Source: Anaerovorax sp. IOR16 (lineage in GTDB: Bacteria; Bacillota; Clostridia; Peptostreptococcales; Anaerovoracaceae). From it: a stretch of 64,000 nt of DNA. The notes under the pieces are model-generated. The model was not told the DNA's origin, searched no databases, and saw only the letters and a program-made list of their open reading frames with translations. This document shows, piece by piece, positions 9,333-19,135 of this stretch (its first letter is position 1; each line of letters begins with the position of its first letter). The position numbers and the translations under genes were made by a program. The stretch lies in NCBI RefSeq assembly GCF_017168145.1, contig NZ_JADQTL010000008.1:1-64000 (forward strand), written 5' to 3'.

Positions 9333-10548
9333 TTCTTGTGATAACTCCTCCCTGACCGTTTACTTCTACAAATGTTTTTCCATCTTCGAACGGATCTGCA
9401 TCATCAAACACAGGAGAAATTACTACGTCTCCGTTTCTATCAATATAACCGTATTTTCCATTCTTCCCTCGAAACAAAAGCAATCCTTCCTGAAAGCCTT
9501 TTGTTAATCCAGTAATATTGCCGCCTTCCTCATAAGGCTCCTTAAATACTGTTTCTCCCTTCTTATTGATTCCACATAAATAATTCCCGCGTCCAACGAT
9601 CGCCAAACCTTCTGAATAAGAATAAAAATCACTGCAGCTGATTTTTTGAACTACCTCTCCTTTTTCATTCATCAGGCCCCATGTATCATCGATTCGTTTC
9701 ACAGGTGCCAATCCATCAGTAAATGGTTTTGCTTCATCAAAGCTTTCCTGAAATACCAGGTTAAAATCATAATCAAAATATTGACTCTCCTGAATGATAC
9801 TTTTAGTCTCATAAGTAACTAAAATTTTATCCTCATCGGCCTTATGTATCATATCATAATGGGCATCTAATAATACTCTCCCATTTATGTCCACAATGCC
9901 CCATTTTCCACCAATGATGCCATTATCATATTTATCTTCAAACTCATAAAGACCTCTATTACTGTCAAATGCACTTAAATAATCACAATCAAATCTTAGT
10001 TTTACGTTTCCAGATGGTTCAATAATATGATATCCTGCTTCATCTTCTACAGTGGCGTAACCATTTTCAAACGGAGATGCATCTTTAAATGTCTTCGCTA
10101 TAAAATCTTTTCCATCCAAACTATAATAATGTGCTTGATACGTATCCCAATTTTCTCCTAGTATATATCCCATATCCCAATTAAGAGTAAGATGCCAATA
10201 AATAGCCGGAACGATAATCTCCCCTTGTTCATTCATTACGCCATACAGCTTATCAAAAATATTATCTTCATCTTTATCCTCTGCATATACTGAAAAAACT
10301 CTTAGCCCGTATTTCTGAAATTCTTCATTTTGTTTTAATTGACGCCAATCTGTGAATTCAAAATCTTTTTCAAGAGGAATCTCCCAATCAAGGTTTGCAA
10401 TGGTTTCCTCAAGCAGTAATTTTTGCTGGTATAGATGGTATGCTTTTATGCCAAGCAAAAGCACGGCAATGACAATAATTACAAGAAGGGTTATCTTCTT
10501 CTGTTTTGTAAATGTCGATGTATTTTCTGGAAGCTCTACTATTTCCAT
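9322..10548 (-). CDS. Membrane-anchored WG-repeat protein
   Basis: The 408-residue protein has one N-terminal membrane anchor (about 20-40) and an extracytoplasmic part built of WG-type repeats. Recurrent units include KWGIVDINGRVLLDAHYD, TWGLMNEKGEVVQ, LCGINKKGETVFKEPYEEG and KYGYIDRNGDVVISPVFDD. WG-repeat (PF14903) proteins are common in Clostridia and have no established enzymatic role; they probably form a beta-propeller-like binding surface. It heads an operon with the YdbS/YdbT-like pair. A TATAAT-like box lies at about 10598 on the minus strand, but no convincing -35 was found. Confidence 0.82.
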   Translation of the reverse strand: MEIVELPENTSTFTKQKKITLLVIIVIAVLLLGIKAYHLYQQKLLLEETIANLDWEIPLEKDFEFTDWRQLKQNEEFQKYGLRVFSVYAEDKDEDNIFDKLYGVMNEQGEIIVPAIYWHLTLNWDMGYILGENWDTYQAHYYSLDGKDFIAKTFKDASPFENGYATVEDEAGYHIIEPSGNVKLRFDCDYLSAFDSNRGLYEFEDKYDNGIIGGKWGIVDINGRVLLDAHYDMIHKADEDKILVTYETKSIIQESQYFDYDFNLVFQESFDEAKPFTDGLAPVKRIDDTWGLMNEKGEVVQKISCSDFYSYSEGLAIVGRGNYLCGINKKGETVFKEPYEEGGNITGLTKGFQEGLLLFRGKNGKYGYIDRNGDVVISPVFDDADPFEDGKTFVEVNGQGGVITRNGI

Positions 10549-10634
10549 TTAATTAAATTCCTTTCTTTCCCAATAATTACAATTCATTATAGCATAATAC
10601 TTCCTTTCAAATATATTACAAACATCTTAATTTT

Positions 10635-11996
10635 TTAGTCTATCACAATATTATCAGCTGCAGTATAAATCCAACCCTTCTCTTCTTCTGATAGTGATTC
10701 TATATAATGAAACAAACTGCTTTGAAAATTTTGTTCCGATTCTCGTAAATCATCCAATGCTTCCATTCTTTTATACAAATTATGATTTTTCGCGAGCGCT
10801 GCGAGTTCAGAAATTTCAAGTTTCTTAAAAATAGCATCCATTTCATCTGGATTGAATCCTGCATCAAAAAAGATATCCTCTAAATCAGCAAGTGATTTTA
10901 TTTTACTTTCTATAATTGAAAGCTTATCTGATAAAAAGCGGCATTGTAATAATTCCTCAACAATATATCGGTATTGTTCATTATCCATCTTCTCCCCATA
11001 AGAAAAAAAGAATTTGGGTTTTCGTTCAGGGAAATCAGGTACAATAAATACTTTACTGAGTGTTTTTAAATTCAAGGCAATACAGATATTTAGAGAAATT
11101 CTTGCTAAACTTTCTTCTAAATATAACTCTTGAAGATCATTATTTATTAATAGTTCTTTTTTAAGCTCACAATATGCCCGATTAACTGTGCTTTGTATCT
11201 CTTCGCTTGATTTATTATTTAATTTTCCATATAAATATTTAATTGTTTCATCAGAAAGATTCAATCCTCTGCTTTCCATACCAGCAAGCTTGCATCCGAT
11301 TGCAGAGGTAAAAATTTGCTCATAAATATTCAGTATTAAATAATCATAGTTCTCATCAATACCACAAAGCAAGTGATGAATCTCCTCTGGCATATAATTT
11401 TGACAAAACATGTTTTCAAAATAAATATATTCTAAATATTTTTGGATAAATTCAATTCCAACAACATTTTTAATTGGGTTACAAGTTGGATAATCTGCTG
11501 TAATATGGTTTTCACAAGCATCAAATTCAGGATTATATAATTTAAAGAAGCCTTCGATACCGTCTACAATAGTTGCGTTATACGTATAATAACCAATATT
11601 AATTTTGTTTTCTAAAACCTTTCGATGAAGATACTTTGCATCTCTTATCTTTTTCTCAATTTCAACAGTACCTTTAAAATACAATTCATTGATTGAGATT
11701 TCCCTTAATGCTTCTATCGCAGCTTCTGCTTTATGAAAGGATTTTAAATAAATTCCAATTGTATATAGATTCGATTGCATTATATTTTCGGCAATTTCCA
11801 TTCGAATCGAACTACTATCACCACCGTTATACCGCTCAACTTTATGTGCTAATAACTCAATGCACTCAAATTGTATTCTTTCAATGTCGGAAACGGATAA
11901 AAAATTGCAACGATAAGCTTCCTCAATGAAAGATTCAAAATAGCAGTCTTCCTTTAATTTATTTTGATCGATCAAACTGATACTCTCAATATTCAT
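10635..11996 (-). CDS. Conserved protein of unknown function, DUF6179-like
   Basis: This is a 453-residue soluble, mostly alpha-helical protein without signal peptide or membrane segment. I do not recognise an enzyme motif. The overall pattern and its smaller partner resemble the DUF6179/DUF6323 pair known in Clostridia; that is recollection, not a search result. The start was set at the ATG at 11996 (MNIESISLIDQNK), because a GGAGG site sits 9 nt upstream. An in-frame ATG eight codons earlier (12018-12020 region) lacks a suitable site. It overlaps the partner gene by 11 bp and so should be co-translated with it. Confidence 0.6.
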   Translation of the reverse strand: MNIESISLIDQNKLKEDCYFESFIEEAYRCNFLSVSDIERIQFECIELLAHKVERYNGGDSSSIRMEIAENIMQSNLYTIGIYLKSFHKAEAAIEALREISINELYFKGTVEIEKKIRDAKYLHRKVLENKINIGYYTYNATIVDGIEGFFKLYNPEFDACENHITADYPTCNPIKNVVGIEFIQKYLEYIYFENMFCQNYMPEEIHHLLCGIDENYDYLILNIYEQIFTSAIGCKLAGMESRGLNLSDETIKYLYGKLNNKSSEEIQSTVNRAYCELKKELLINNDLQELYLEESLARISLNICIALNLKTLSKVFIVPDFPERKPKFFFSYGEKMDNEQYRYIVEELLQCRFLSDKLSIIESKIKSLADLEDIFFDAGFNPDEMDAIFKKLEISELAALAKNHNLYKRMEALDDLRESEQNFQSSLFHYIESLSEEEKGWIYTAADNIVID

Positions 11997-12498
11997 CAAA
12001 ATCATCCTCCATCTTCTCATTCACTTCGTCATTATCCTCAGAATCATCCGGATGAATCCCAAATCTTATATTACGAGCCATTTTTGCAAGTTCTCTTTCA
12101 GAAAGTAAATATATGGAGCCATGACATACTCCATCAAACGCTTTTTTCATATATTTTATTAATTCTTCATCACTGGCTAAATCAAGTGTTTCATTTTTAT
12201 ACTCATAAAACATTTCTACCAAATCATGTAGTACTTCTGTATAGTTATACATTGATATAAACGGTGAATCACAAAATTCTTTTATAATTTTATCAACAAC
12301 GCCTCCCCCAAATTCAATCCGGCCATTTGCATTTAAAACATAATTACGCGTTTCAATCAATTCAGCCGCCTGTCGATTAGTTAAAGTTAACCCAAATTTT
12401 TTTGTAATTTTATTGCATTTTATAATCTCATTTACAGCTTGCTGTTTTATAATTGAAGCATTATAAAATATGAGTTTGTTTTTACTCTTTCCTTCCAT
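11986..12498 (-). CDS. Conserved small partner protein, DUF6323-like
   Basis: The 170-residue protein carries a conserved-looking core: KKFGLTLTNRQAAELIETR, GRIEFGGGVVDKIIKEF, and KYMKKAFDGVCHGS. Its C-terminal tail is very acidic (DDSEDNDEVNEKMEDDFDEY). I associate this pattern with DUF6323, which has no known function. It begins at an ATG behind AGGGGTGA and overlaps the larger DUF6179-like gene downstream. The constant pairing suggests the two proteins form a complex. No domain gives a hint of activity. Confidence 0.6.
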   Translation of the reverse strand: MEGKSKNKLIFYNASIIKQQAVNEIIKCNKITKKFGLTLTNRQAAELIETRNYVLNANGRIEFGGGVVDKIIKEFCDSPFISMYNYTEVLHDLVEMFYEYKNETLDLASDEELIKYMKKAFDGVCHGSIYLLSERELAKMARNIRFGIHPDDSEDNDEVNEKMEDDFDEY

Positions 12499-12586
12499 AA
12501 AATCACCCCTCTAATACTTAATACACTAATTACTGCATAAGTAAAAGACTTGAAATTTTGGTCATTTTGTGGTATTATAATAGTAG

Positions 12587-12622
12587 AAAAAACCTCCAAA
12601 AATATATTTTTGGAGGTTTTTT
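12587..12622 (-). terminator. Intrinsic terminator of the endonuclease IV operon
   Basis: The arms 12587-12604 and 12605-12622 form a perfect palindrome with GGAGG/CCTCC at its core, followed on the minus strand by TTTTTT. It lies just after the stop codon of the endonuclease IV gene. Confidence 0.88.
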
Positions 12623-12644
12623 ATTCAATAGCATTTTTATAATC

Positions 12645-13496
12645 TTAATTTTGCTGTAACGCTGTGCGAATCATTTCAATTTCCACTTTATGGCCCGATA
12701 AATCATTTGGTGTTTCCAAATAGAATGGAAGATGGCATAAATTAGGATGTGTAAGTATACTGAGAATTGCATCCATTCCAATCGTTCCTTTTCCAATTGT
12801 CTCATGACGATCTTTATGACTTCCGATAGGATTCTTACTATCATTGAGATGTACCGCATAAAGCCTATCCAGACCAATAATCTCATCAAACTCATGAAGT
12901 ACTCCGCTAAGATCGTTTACAATGTCATAACCAGCATCAAAAACATGACAGGTATCCAAACAGATTCCTAACTTATCACTTAGCTTAACGCCTTCCATAA
13001 TTTGATGCAACTCTTCAAACTTGCTGCCAATTTCCGTTCCTTTTCCGGACATAGTTTCTAAGAGAACCGTCGTTGTCTGCTCTGGTTTTAAAATCGAATT
13101 CAACATCGAAATAATTTGTTCAATCCCAGCTTCGATCCCTTGCCCAACATGATTTCCCGGGTGAAAATTATAAAAGTTTCCCGGTAAATATTCCATACGC
13201 GTTAAATCATCTAACATTGTTACCTTGGCAAAATCCCGATTTTTTTCATCCGCAGAGCAAGGATTCAGCGTATAAGGTGAATGGGCTAATACCTTTTCAA
13301 TTTTATGCTCTTGCATGAACTTTAAAAAACGCTCAACGTCTTCTAAATTCATTTCTTTCGCTCTACTTCCTCTGGGATTACGTGTAAAAAATTGAAACGT
13401 ATTTGCGTTAATTTTTAAAGCATTCTGCCCCATTGCATAGAAACCCTTTGATGATGATAAATGACATCCGATTTTAAGTGTATTTTTATTGCTCAT
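12645..13496 (-). CDS. nfo: Endonuclease IV (deoxyribonuclease IV), AP-site repair
   Basis: The 283-residue protein is a clear member of the AP endonuclease family 2 (TIM-barrel, three metal ions). Landmarks are [17 protein letters not shown] at the start, [77 protein letters not shown] and FYLETP, covering the His, Glu and Asp metal ligands. It cuts DNA at abasic sites in base excision repair. The start was placed at the ATG at 13496 ([10 protein letters not shown]); longer in-frame starts run into the upstream gene. It overlaps the YbaK-type gene by 11 bp, forming a two-gene operon closed by the terminator at 12587-12622. Confidence 0.95.
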   Translation of the reverse strand: MSNKNTLKIGCHLSSSKGFYAMGQNALKINANTFQFFTRNPRGSRAKEMNLEDVERFLKFMQEHKIEKVLAHSPYTLNPCSADEKNRDFAKVTMLDDLTRMEYLPGNFYNFHPGNHVGQGIEAGIEQIISMLNSILKPEQTTTVLLETMSGKGTEIGSKFEELHQIMEGVKLSDKLGICLDTCHVFDAGYDIVNDLSGVLHEFDEIIGLDRLYAVHLNDSKNPIGSHKDRHETIGKGTIGMDAILSILTHPNLCHLPFYLETPNDLSGHKVEIEMIRTALQQN

Positions 13497-13968
13497 TTTC
13501 ATTCCATCCCTTACAAACATCAACCCACTCGATGTAATTCGAATACTTTTCCAGCTCGGGAATCGTTAATTCAATAGCACTGTTACTGCTTCCGCATGCA
13601 GGAAATACGGTATGGAAACGCTGCAATGAATCATCGAGATAAACCGGCGCACCCTGCTTTATAGCAAATGGGCAGACGCCTCCAACAGCATGTCCCACAA
13701 ATTCAATTACTTCATCTGGTGCCAGCATTTTAGCTTTAATCCCAAACTTTTCTTTATACTTTCGATTATCAATTTTAGCATCACCCGCAGTAACGATTAA
13801 AATACAGTTATCGTCACGTTTAAACGATAATGTTTTAGCGATACGCTTCGGTTCACATCCAAGAGCATCAGCCGCAAGCTCAACAGTTGCACTCGATACT
13901 TCAAATTCTAGTATTTTATCTTCTAAATTCCATTGCCTGAAATATGTTTTTACTTTTTCAATCGCCAT
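13486..13968 (-). CDS. YbaK/EbsC-family aminoacyl-tRNA deacylase-like protein
   Basis: The 160-residue protein matches the YbaK/ProX editing-domain family, which removes wrong amino acids from tRNA (for example Cys- or Ala-tRNA-Pro). Visible motifs are RIAKTLSFK (conserved Lys), [35 protein letters not shown] (the GGVCPF signature) and a glycine/serine-rich late motif [13 protein letters not shown]. The substrate class cannot be assigned. The start at 13968 (MAIEKVK) is preferred over the ATG two codons earlier because GGAGG lies 7 nt upstream of it. It is co-transcribed with nfo. Confidence 0.88.
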   Translation of the reverse strand: MAIEKVKTYFRQWNLEDKILEFEVSSATVELAADALGCEPKRIAKTLSFKRDDNCILIVTAGDAKIDNRKYKEKFGIKAKMLAPDEVIEFVGHAVGGVCPFAIKQGAPVYLDDSLQRFHTVFPACGSSNSAIELTIPELEKYSNYIEWVDVCKGWNENEQ

Positions 13969-14184
13969 TTTCATTCCTCCGTTCTATTTACGTTAAAAAC
14001 CATTCTAATTGTTTTAGAGTATTTCGTCAAATTTTTTTATAATAATTGATATATATAATTTTTTAGATTTTATATTAAGTATTATTAACCTTCCTTTTCT
14101 TGTATAAATAATGACACATACACAAATAATATAATTGATTTTTAATTATTTAATTTTATATCACTAAGAAAAAGGAGATTTTAA

Positions 14185-14532
14185 ATGGGTATTGTAACAA
14201 CTATGACCGACAAATTTCAAACTTGTATTGATGCATGCCATAAATGTGAACAAGCTTGCTATGAATGTTTTACAGCATGTCTAAATGAACCGGATTTAAA
14301 TGCAAGAAAGAATTGCGTTAGCATGCTAGTTGAATGTGCAATGATGTGCCAAATGTCAGCTGGAATGATGGCAATGAATGGCCAATTCAGTAAAGAGCAT
14401 TGTCAGCTGTGTGCAACAATTTGTGATAAGTGTGCTGAAGAATGTGCAATGTTCCAAGATGATCACTGTCAAAAGTGTGCTGATATCTGCCGTATGTGTG
14501 CACAAGAATGTAGAAGTATGGGTAGTATGTAG
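14185..14532 (+). CDS. Cys-rich four-helix-bundle copper-binding protein (DUF326 / Csp-like)
   Basis: The 115-residue protein has 19 cysteines arranged in CxxxCxxC-type repeats (for example CIDACHKCEQACYECFTAC), plus many Met and His residues. This is the signature of the DUF326 ferredoxin-like/copper storage (Csp) family, in which four helices line a core of thiolates that binds many Cu(I) ions. There is no signal peptide, so it resembles cytosolic Csp3-type proteins. The start follows a GGAGA site. It is monocistronic, flanked by oppositely oriented genes, with its own terminator. A metal-storage or detoxification role follows from the family; no metal regulator is adjacent. Confidence 0.85.
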   Translation: MGIVTTMTDKFQTCIDACHKCEQACYECFTACLNEPDLNARKNCVSMLVECAMMCQMSAGMMAMNGQFSKEHCQLCATICDKCAEECAMFQDDHCQKCADICRMCAQECRSMGSM

Positions 14533-14557
14533 TAAGATTTTAAATCTTAAAAATTTA

Positions 14558-14611
14558 AAAAAACCTCTTTTGCGGATGTTTTAATAATTACATCAACGAA
14601 AGAGGTTTTTT
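14558..14611. terminator. Bidirectional terminator after the Cys-rich gene
   Basis: A 13-bp stem (14558-14570 with 14599-14611) has an additional inner GATGT/ACATC pairing. It ends in T6 on the plus strand and is bounded by A7 on the other side, so it can serve both the plus-strand Cys-rich gene and the minus-strand regulator gene. Confidence 0.82.
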
Positions 14612-14679
14612 GATTAAATAATTTCTTCTTTAATGAATAATTAAACTGTTTATTGATAGCATCATATAGACGATTTTCA

Positions 14680-16089
14680 TTATATTTTCAGCTTTTTTAA
14701 TTTATGTTGCAAAGTCTGTCTTGTAACACCTAAAAGCTCTGCTGTTTTTGAAATATTACAGTTATTCATTTCAAATGCTCTCCAAATAACTTCTTGCTCT
14801 ACACATGCAATATATTTTTGTAAAGTGACTCCACTTGCTAATGCATTTTCAATTTCATTTTCTGACATTATTTTTTCTTGCTCTCGACTGTAATATTTTA
14901 TGAAATAAAAAGGTAAATCTTTCATTTCAATCACACTATTATTTTTAGCCATACTAACTCCGCACTCGATTACATTTGACAATTCTCTTACGTTTCCTCT
15001 CCAGGAATAGGAGTCGAAAGCTTTTAAAACTTCTTCACTAAACCCATTAAGATTTTTTTGGTTATTTTCCGAATGCTTCTCTAAAAAATATTTCATCAAT
15101 AATTGTACATCTGTATCTCTCTCTTTCAGTAAAGGTACATAAATGTCTATTACACTCAATCTGTAAAATAAATCCTCCCTCAATTTTTTCTCATAAATAA
15201 GCTGCTCTGGATTTTCATTCATAATCCCAATTACACGTACGTCTACATCCACAACATCAGTTCCGCCTATCGGTCGAAAGGATCCCTCTTGCAGAACACG
15301 AAGGAGTTTTGCCTGCAATCCAATCGGGAGTGAATTTATTTCATCTAAAATTAAAGTCCCTCCGTTTGCCATTTCAAATAAGCCGATTCGATCGATTGCA
15401 CCGGTAAATCCACCTTTTACAGTTCCAAATAGAACACTTTCCAATAAATTTTCCGGTATTGCCGCACAGTTTTCCATAATTAACGGTTTTCTATATCTTT
15501 TACTTTCATTATGTATGCTTTGTGCAAATAATTCTTTCCCTGTACCTGATGCTCCATAAATTAGAACATTTGCATTTGATTCACTTGCCAGCTTTGCCTT
15601 TTTCTTTACATTTTTTATAATGTCACTTTCTCCAATAATGTCAGAAAGCAGATACCCACGTTTCTCTCCGCTGATATTGCTTTTTTTTGTTAATATACCG
15701 ATATCTTTACTAATCCCTAAAATCTTTTCATGTAATTCTCGAATCTCTGTAACATCCACTGCTACTTTAATAACACCTATCACTTCACTGTTTTGTGAAA
15801 TAGGCCAGATAGAGTTATTTGCGATTACCTTATTGCCAAATTTATTTATTCCCGAATAAATTTTATTTACTAACGGCGTTGCACTATTAAGTACTGAAAC
15901 AATATCCTCATCTTTCGGATCGTTCCGTTCAAATAAATTCGTGCTTTGAATATCCTGTAAGGATCTATTTTCAATTACACTCATTTTACGATTATAGACT
16001 ACGGTATTTCCACGTTCATCAACAATATAAATTCCATCCTTTAGTATCGAAGTTAATTTGTTTATTGTGCTATCAGTAATCATTATCAT
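14680..16089 (-). CDS. Sigma-54-dependent enhancer-binding regulator (PAS-AAA+-Fis HTH)
   Basis: The 469-residue protein has an N-terminal PAS-like sensor domain (about 8-115), a central sigma-54-interacting AAA+ ATPase (about 145-380) and a Fis-type helix-turn-helix at the C-terminus (NISKTAELLGVTRQTLQHKL). Walker A is GASGTGKELFAQ, Walker B is GGTLILDEIN, and the sigma-54 contact loop reads GGFTGA instead of GAFTGA. It lies 10 bp behind the second GlcD-type gene on the same strand. A sigma-54 promoter heads the aminotransferase/TRAP/ETF operon just upstream (25107-25122), so this protein is the obvious candidate activator. The PAS domain probably senses a substrate or redox-linked ligand. 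Confidence 0.92.
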   Translation of the reverse strand: MIMITDSTINKLTSILKDGIYIVDERGNTVVYNRKMSVIENRSLQDIQSTNLFERNDPKDEDIVSVLNSATPLVNKIYSGINKFGNKVIANNSIWPISQNSEVIGVIKVAVDVTEIRELHEKILGISKDIGILTKKSNISGEKRGYLLSDIIGESDIIKNVKKKAKLASESNANVLIYGASGTGKELFAQSIHNESKRYRKPLIMENCAAIPENLLESVLFGTVKGGFTGAIDRIGLFEMANGGTLILDEINSLPIGLQAKLLRVLQEGSFRPIGGTDVVDVDVRVIGIMNENPEQLIYEKKLREDLFYRLSVIDIYVPLLKERDTDVQLLMKYFLEKHSENNQKNLNGFSEEVLKAFDSYSWRGNVRELSNVIECGVSMAKNNSVIEMKDLPFYFIKYYSREQEKIMSENEIENALASGVTLQKYIACVEQEVIWRAFEMNNCNISKTAELLGVTRQTLQHKLKKLKI

Positions 16090-16099
16090 ACCTAATCCT

Positions 16100-17485
16100 T
16101 TAATATATTGCTGTATCTGGATTCATAATTCCTTTCGGATCAAATAATTGTTTTAATCCTCTCATTAGTTCAATCTCTTCTTTACTTAACTGCATTTTTA
16201 AATTTTTATTGCGAATTTTTCCTATCCCGTGTTCACCGGTAATACTTCCTCCTATCGAAATTGCTATTTGATACAATTCCACCTTCATATCCTCATAGTA
16301 CTCTGGTACTTCTCCATTTTTTAAATAAATGTTATTGTGAACGTTTCCATCCCCAACATGTCCAACAGTATCGATTATAGCATTGTATTTGCGTGCAATA
16401 TGATTAAAATGCTTCATTAAATTAGGAATTTCTGCGGGTGGAACCGAGATATCCAAAGAATCTACTAATAAATTCTTTGTTGCATGGTAGGTATTGCTTC
16501 TAATTTCTAAAATACGATTCCTTTCTTTAATTGAATTTAATACGATGTAATCGACTACACCCATTCTGCTGCATACTTCTTCAATCCCTACACTTGCATT
16601 AAATAATTCTGCTTCATTTTTCTCTGATAGTTCAAAGAGTAAAAATACTTCTCCTTTTTCTAATGGCCATTCTTCTCCTAAATATTCTGCGGTTCGCATT
16701 GCAATGGACCGATCTAAATACTCAATCGTCAATGGAGTAATTCCTTTTCTTAATATACGATTAACGACTTCCGTTGCTTCCGTATAACTGTCAAAAGAAA
16801 CCAAAATACCACTATTAAAATTCGTTTTAGAAAATAATTGCAATGTTACCTCTGTGATAATTCCTAAGGTTCCTTCTGATCCAATCATTAATTGCATCAG
16901 ATCGTATCCAGCGTTATTCTTTTTCAAACTTCCACCGAACGATACAATATCACCGGATGAAAGAACTACCCTCATCCCTTTTACATTATTTCGCATTACC
17001 CCATGCTTTCCTACCTTGGCCCCACCGGCATTCTGCGCAACCAGCCCTCCTACTTGAGCGGTATCTTCTCCTAATTTTGCCGGAAAATATAAATTAACAC
17101 GTTGATTCAGCAATGCATTCATTCCTTTTAAGGTAATTCCACTTTGGACTTTTATCATAAAATTTTTTTCATCGATTGCAACGATTCGATTCATTCTCTC
17201 CATAGAAATAATAATGCTGGGGTAGGTTGGTATTGCTGCACCACAAAGACCCGTTCCACCACCTCGAACCACTACAGGAATTGACTCGCTATTCGCTATT
17301 TTTACAATTTCCGCAATTTCTTGTTCATTTTCCGGTTTCACTACTACACATTCTTGAGAGGCCTGAGGTCTTAAAAAGCGTTCTGTTTCATCATATAAAA
17401 ACAAAGCCACTTCATCGACGTCTACAATGCAATACTCTTTCCCTACGATTTTTCTTAATAAATACCGTATTTCACTGTTTATCAT
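16100..17485 (-). CDS. GlcD/D-lactate dehydrogenase-type FAD-linked oxidase (second copy)
   Basis: The 461-residue protein belongs to the FAD-binding PCMH/GlcD family that oxidises 2-hydroxy acids to 2-oxo acids. The FAD-binding segment VVVRGGGTGLCGAAIP and the C-terminal motifs HVGDGNVHNNIYL and GSITGEHGIGKIRNKNL are intact. It is a close paralogue of the gene at 17690-19090 but is separated from it by about 200 bp that contain a hairpin, and it is followed 10 bp later by the sigma-54 regulator gene. A possible promoter (TTGATT, 17 bp, TAAAAT on the minus strand) lies in the gap. The substrate is unknown; lactate, glycolate and longer 2-hydroxy acids are all possible. Confidence 0.88.
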   Translation of the reverse strand: MINSEIRYLLRKIVGKEYCIVDVDEVALFLYDETERFLRPQASQECVVVKPENEQEIAEIVKIANSESIPVVVRGGGTGLCGAAIPTYPSIIISMERMNRIVAIDEKNFMIKVQSGITLKGMNALLNQRVNLYFPAKLGEDTAQVGGLVAQNAGGAKVGKHGVMRNNVKGMRVVLSSGDIVSFGGSLKKNNAGYDLMQLMIGSEGTLGIITEVTLQLFSKTNFNSGILVSFDSYTEATEVVNRILRKGITPLTIEYLDRSIAMRTAEYLGEEWPLEKGEVFLLFELSEKNEAELFNASVGIEEVCSRMGVVDYIVLNSIKERNRILEIRSNTYHATKNLLVDSLDISVPPAEIPNLMKHFNHIARKYNAIIDTVGHVGDGNVHNNIYLKNGEVPEYYEDMKVELYQIAISIGGSITGEHGIGKIRNKNLKMQLSKEEIELMRGLKQLFDPKGIMNPDTAIY

Positions 17486-17643
17486 AATTCACTTCTACTC
17501 TCTTATTTTCCTCTAATATTTCCTATATAAATGTTTAACCTATTATAATTTTACATACTTGTATATTTTAAATCAATAAATTATCATAAAATTCTTAAAA
17601 TACAAGGGACTCTTAGGTAATTTTACTTATCTACCAATGAGGA

Positions 17644-17663
17644 GAGCTCCCAATAGGGAGCTC
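17644..17663. other. Short GC-rich hairpin between two GlcD genes
   Basis: An 8-bp perfect stem (GAGCTCCC/GGGAGCTC) closes an AATA loop at 17644-17663. No U-tract follows on the minus strand, so it is a weak terminator at best and may be an mRNA processing or stability element separating the ETF operon from the second GlcD/regulator pair. Confidence 0.5.
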
Positions 17664-17689
17664 AAGCATAAAATGATTCAATTTCTTAT

Positions 17690-19090
17690 TTAGTATATTG
17701 CAGTCCTTGGATTCAATATATTATTAGGGTCAAATAATTCTTTGACTCCTCTCATTAGATTTATCTGAATCTCATCAAATTGAAGTGGTAAATTCTTTCT
17801 TCTAATCTTTCCAATACCATGTTCACCAGTGATGCTTCCACCTAATTGAATTGCCAATTTATACAATTCTTCTTTCATTTCTTCATAATAAGGTGGTATT
17901 TCACCATCTACTAAATAGATATTATTATGTACGTTTCCATCTCCAATGTGCCCAACCGTATCAATGGATGCATGATACTTTTCTGCGATGGAACTAAAAC
18001 CATGCATTAATGCTGGCATTTGAGCTGGCGGTACTGTAATATCCATAGAGTCCAGAATACTGCTCTTAGAAGCGGTATAGGTGTTGCTTCTAATATTTAA
18101 TATTCGAGCTTGATCCTTAGAACTGTCTGCAATTAAACTTTCCACTGCCCCTACTACTTCACAAATTTCTTCGATCATACCACCTACATCAAATAATGCA
18201 TCTTCACTGTCTTCGGATAAAATAAACATCAAATCAACATTACCCTTTTGCAACGGCCATTTTTCTCCTAAATGTTCTGCAGATCTTAACGCAATTTGGC
18301 GATCTAAATATTCAATGGATAAAGGTATAATACCACTTTGTAATGTCTTTGTCGCAGCTTCGGTTGCTTGATCGTATGAATCGAAAGAAACCAATAATGT
18401 TCCAGTAAATTTTGACTCTGGGTATAACTTAAGCATTACCTTCGTAACTATACCAAGTGTACCCTCAGAACCAATGATTAATTGTAATAAATCATATCCA
18501 GCATTATTTTTTTGAAGTTTCCCACCTAGATTCATCACCTTTCCATTCGGGAGTACCAATTCTACACCCTTAATATGGTTTCGCATTACACCATGCTTTA
18601 CGGCTCTCGCACCACCGGCATTTTCCACGACAAGTCCACCCATCTGCGCACTTTCATCACCAGGATGACAAGGAAAATATAATACATCCTTAGTCTTTAA
18701 AAATTCATTCATTTCACCTAATGTAACTCCAGCTTCCAGTGTAATAATGAAATTCTTATCATCTAAATCAATGATTTCCTTAAATCGTTCCATCGATAAA
18801 ATCAAACTGGGTTCTGTAGGTATCGCAGCACCGCATAATCCTGTACCTCCACCTCGAACTACAACCGTTTGCTTATTTTTATCGGCTAGAGCCATAATCT
18901 TAGATACTTCCTCTGTCGTTCTTGGTTTTACAACCACACAGTCTTCATTAGCGGCCGGTCTTAATCTGGGTTCCGTTTCATCATAAAGGTAGCTGACCAC
19001 ATTATCATGTTCAGTAATAACATAATCCTCCCCAACTATGGCTTTTAATTCTTTAATCAACATTCCATCCATATTACGGTATTCATACAA
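17690..19090 (-). CDS. ETF-linked GlcD/LctD-type FAD-dependent 2-hydroxyacid dehydrogenase
   Basis: The 466-residue protein has the FAD-binding segment VVVRGGGTGLCGAAIP, the LIIGSEGTLGIVTKV block and the C-terminal metal/active-site motifs HIGDGNVHNNIYL and GSITGEHGIGKIRRKNL. It follows etfB and etfA, as in the lactate dehydrogenase/ETF complexes of acetogens (LctBCD), where a flavin dehydrogenase passes electrons through an ETF. Substrate identity is open; the operon also carries a TRAP importer and an aminotransferase. The start is a TTG at 19090 that is 14 nt from an AAAGGAGA site, an unusually long spacing. The ATG at codon 7 is an alternative. Confidence 0.9.
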   Translation of the reverse strand: MYEYRNMDGMLIKELKAIVGEDYVITEHDNVVSYLYDETEPRLRPAANEDCVVVKPRTTEEVSKIMALADKNKQTVVVRGGGTGLCGAAIPTEPSLILSMERFKEIIDLDDKNFIITLEAGVTLGEMNEFLKTKDVLYFPCHPGDESAQMGGLVVENAGGARAVKHGVMRNHIKGVELVLPNGKVMNLGGKLQKNNAGYDLLQLIIGSEGTLGIVTKVMLKLYPESKFTGTLLVSFDSYDQATEAATKTLQSGIIPLSIEYLDRQIALRSAEHLGEKWPLQKGNVDLMFILSEDSEDALFDVGGMIEEICEVVGAVESLIADSSKDQARILNIRSNTYTASKSSILDSMDITVPPAQMPALMHGFSSIAEKYHASIDTVGHIGDGNVHNNIYLVDGEIPPYYEEMKEELYKLAIQLGGSITGEHGIGKIRRKNLPLQFDEIQINLMRGVKELFDPNNILNPRTAIY

Positions 19091-19135
19091 CGTTATGTTG
19101 TATATCTCCTTTCATCTACTTATCCTTGCATCAAG

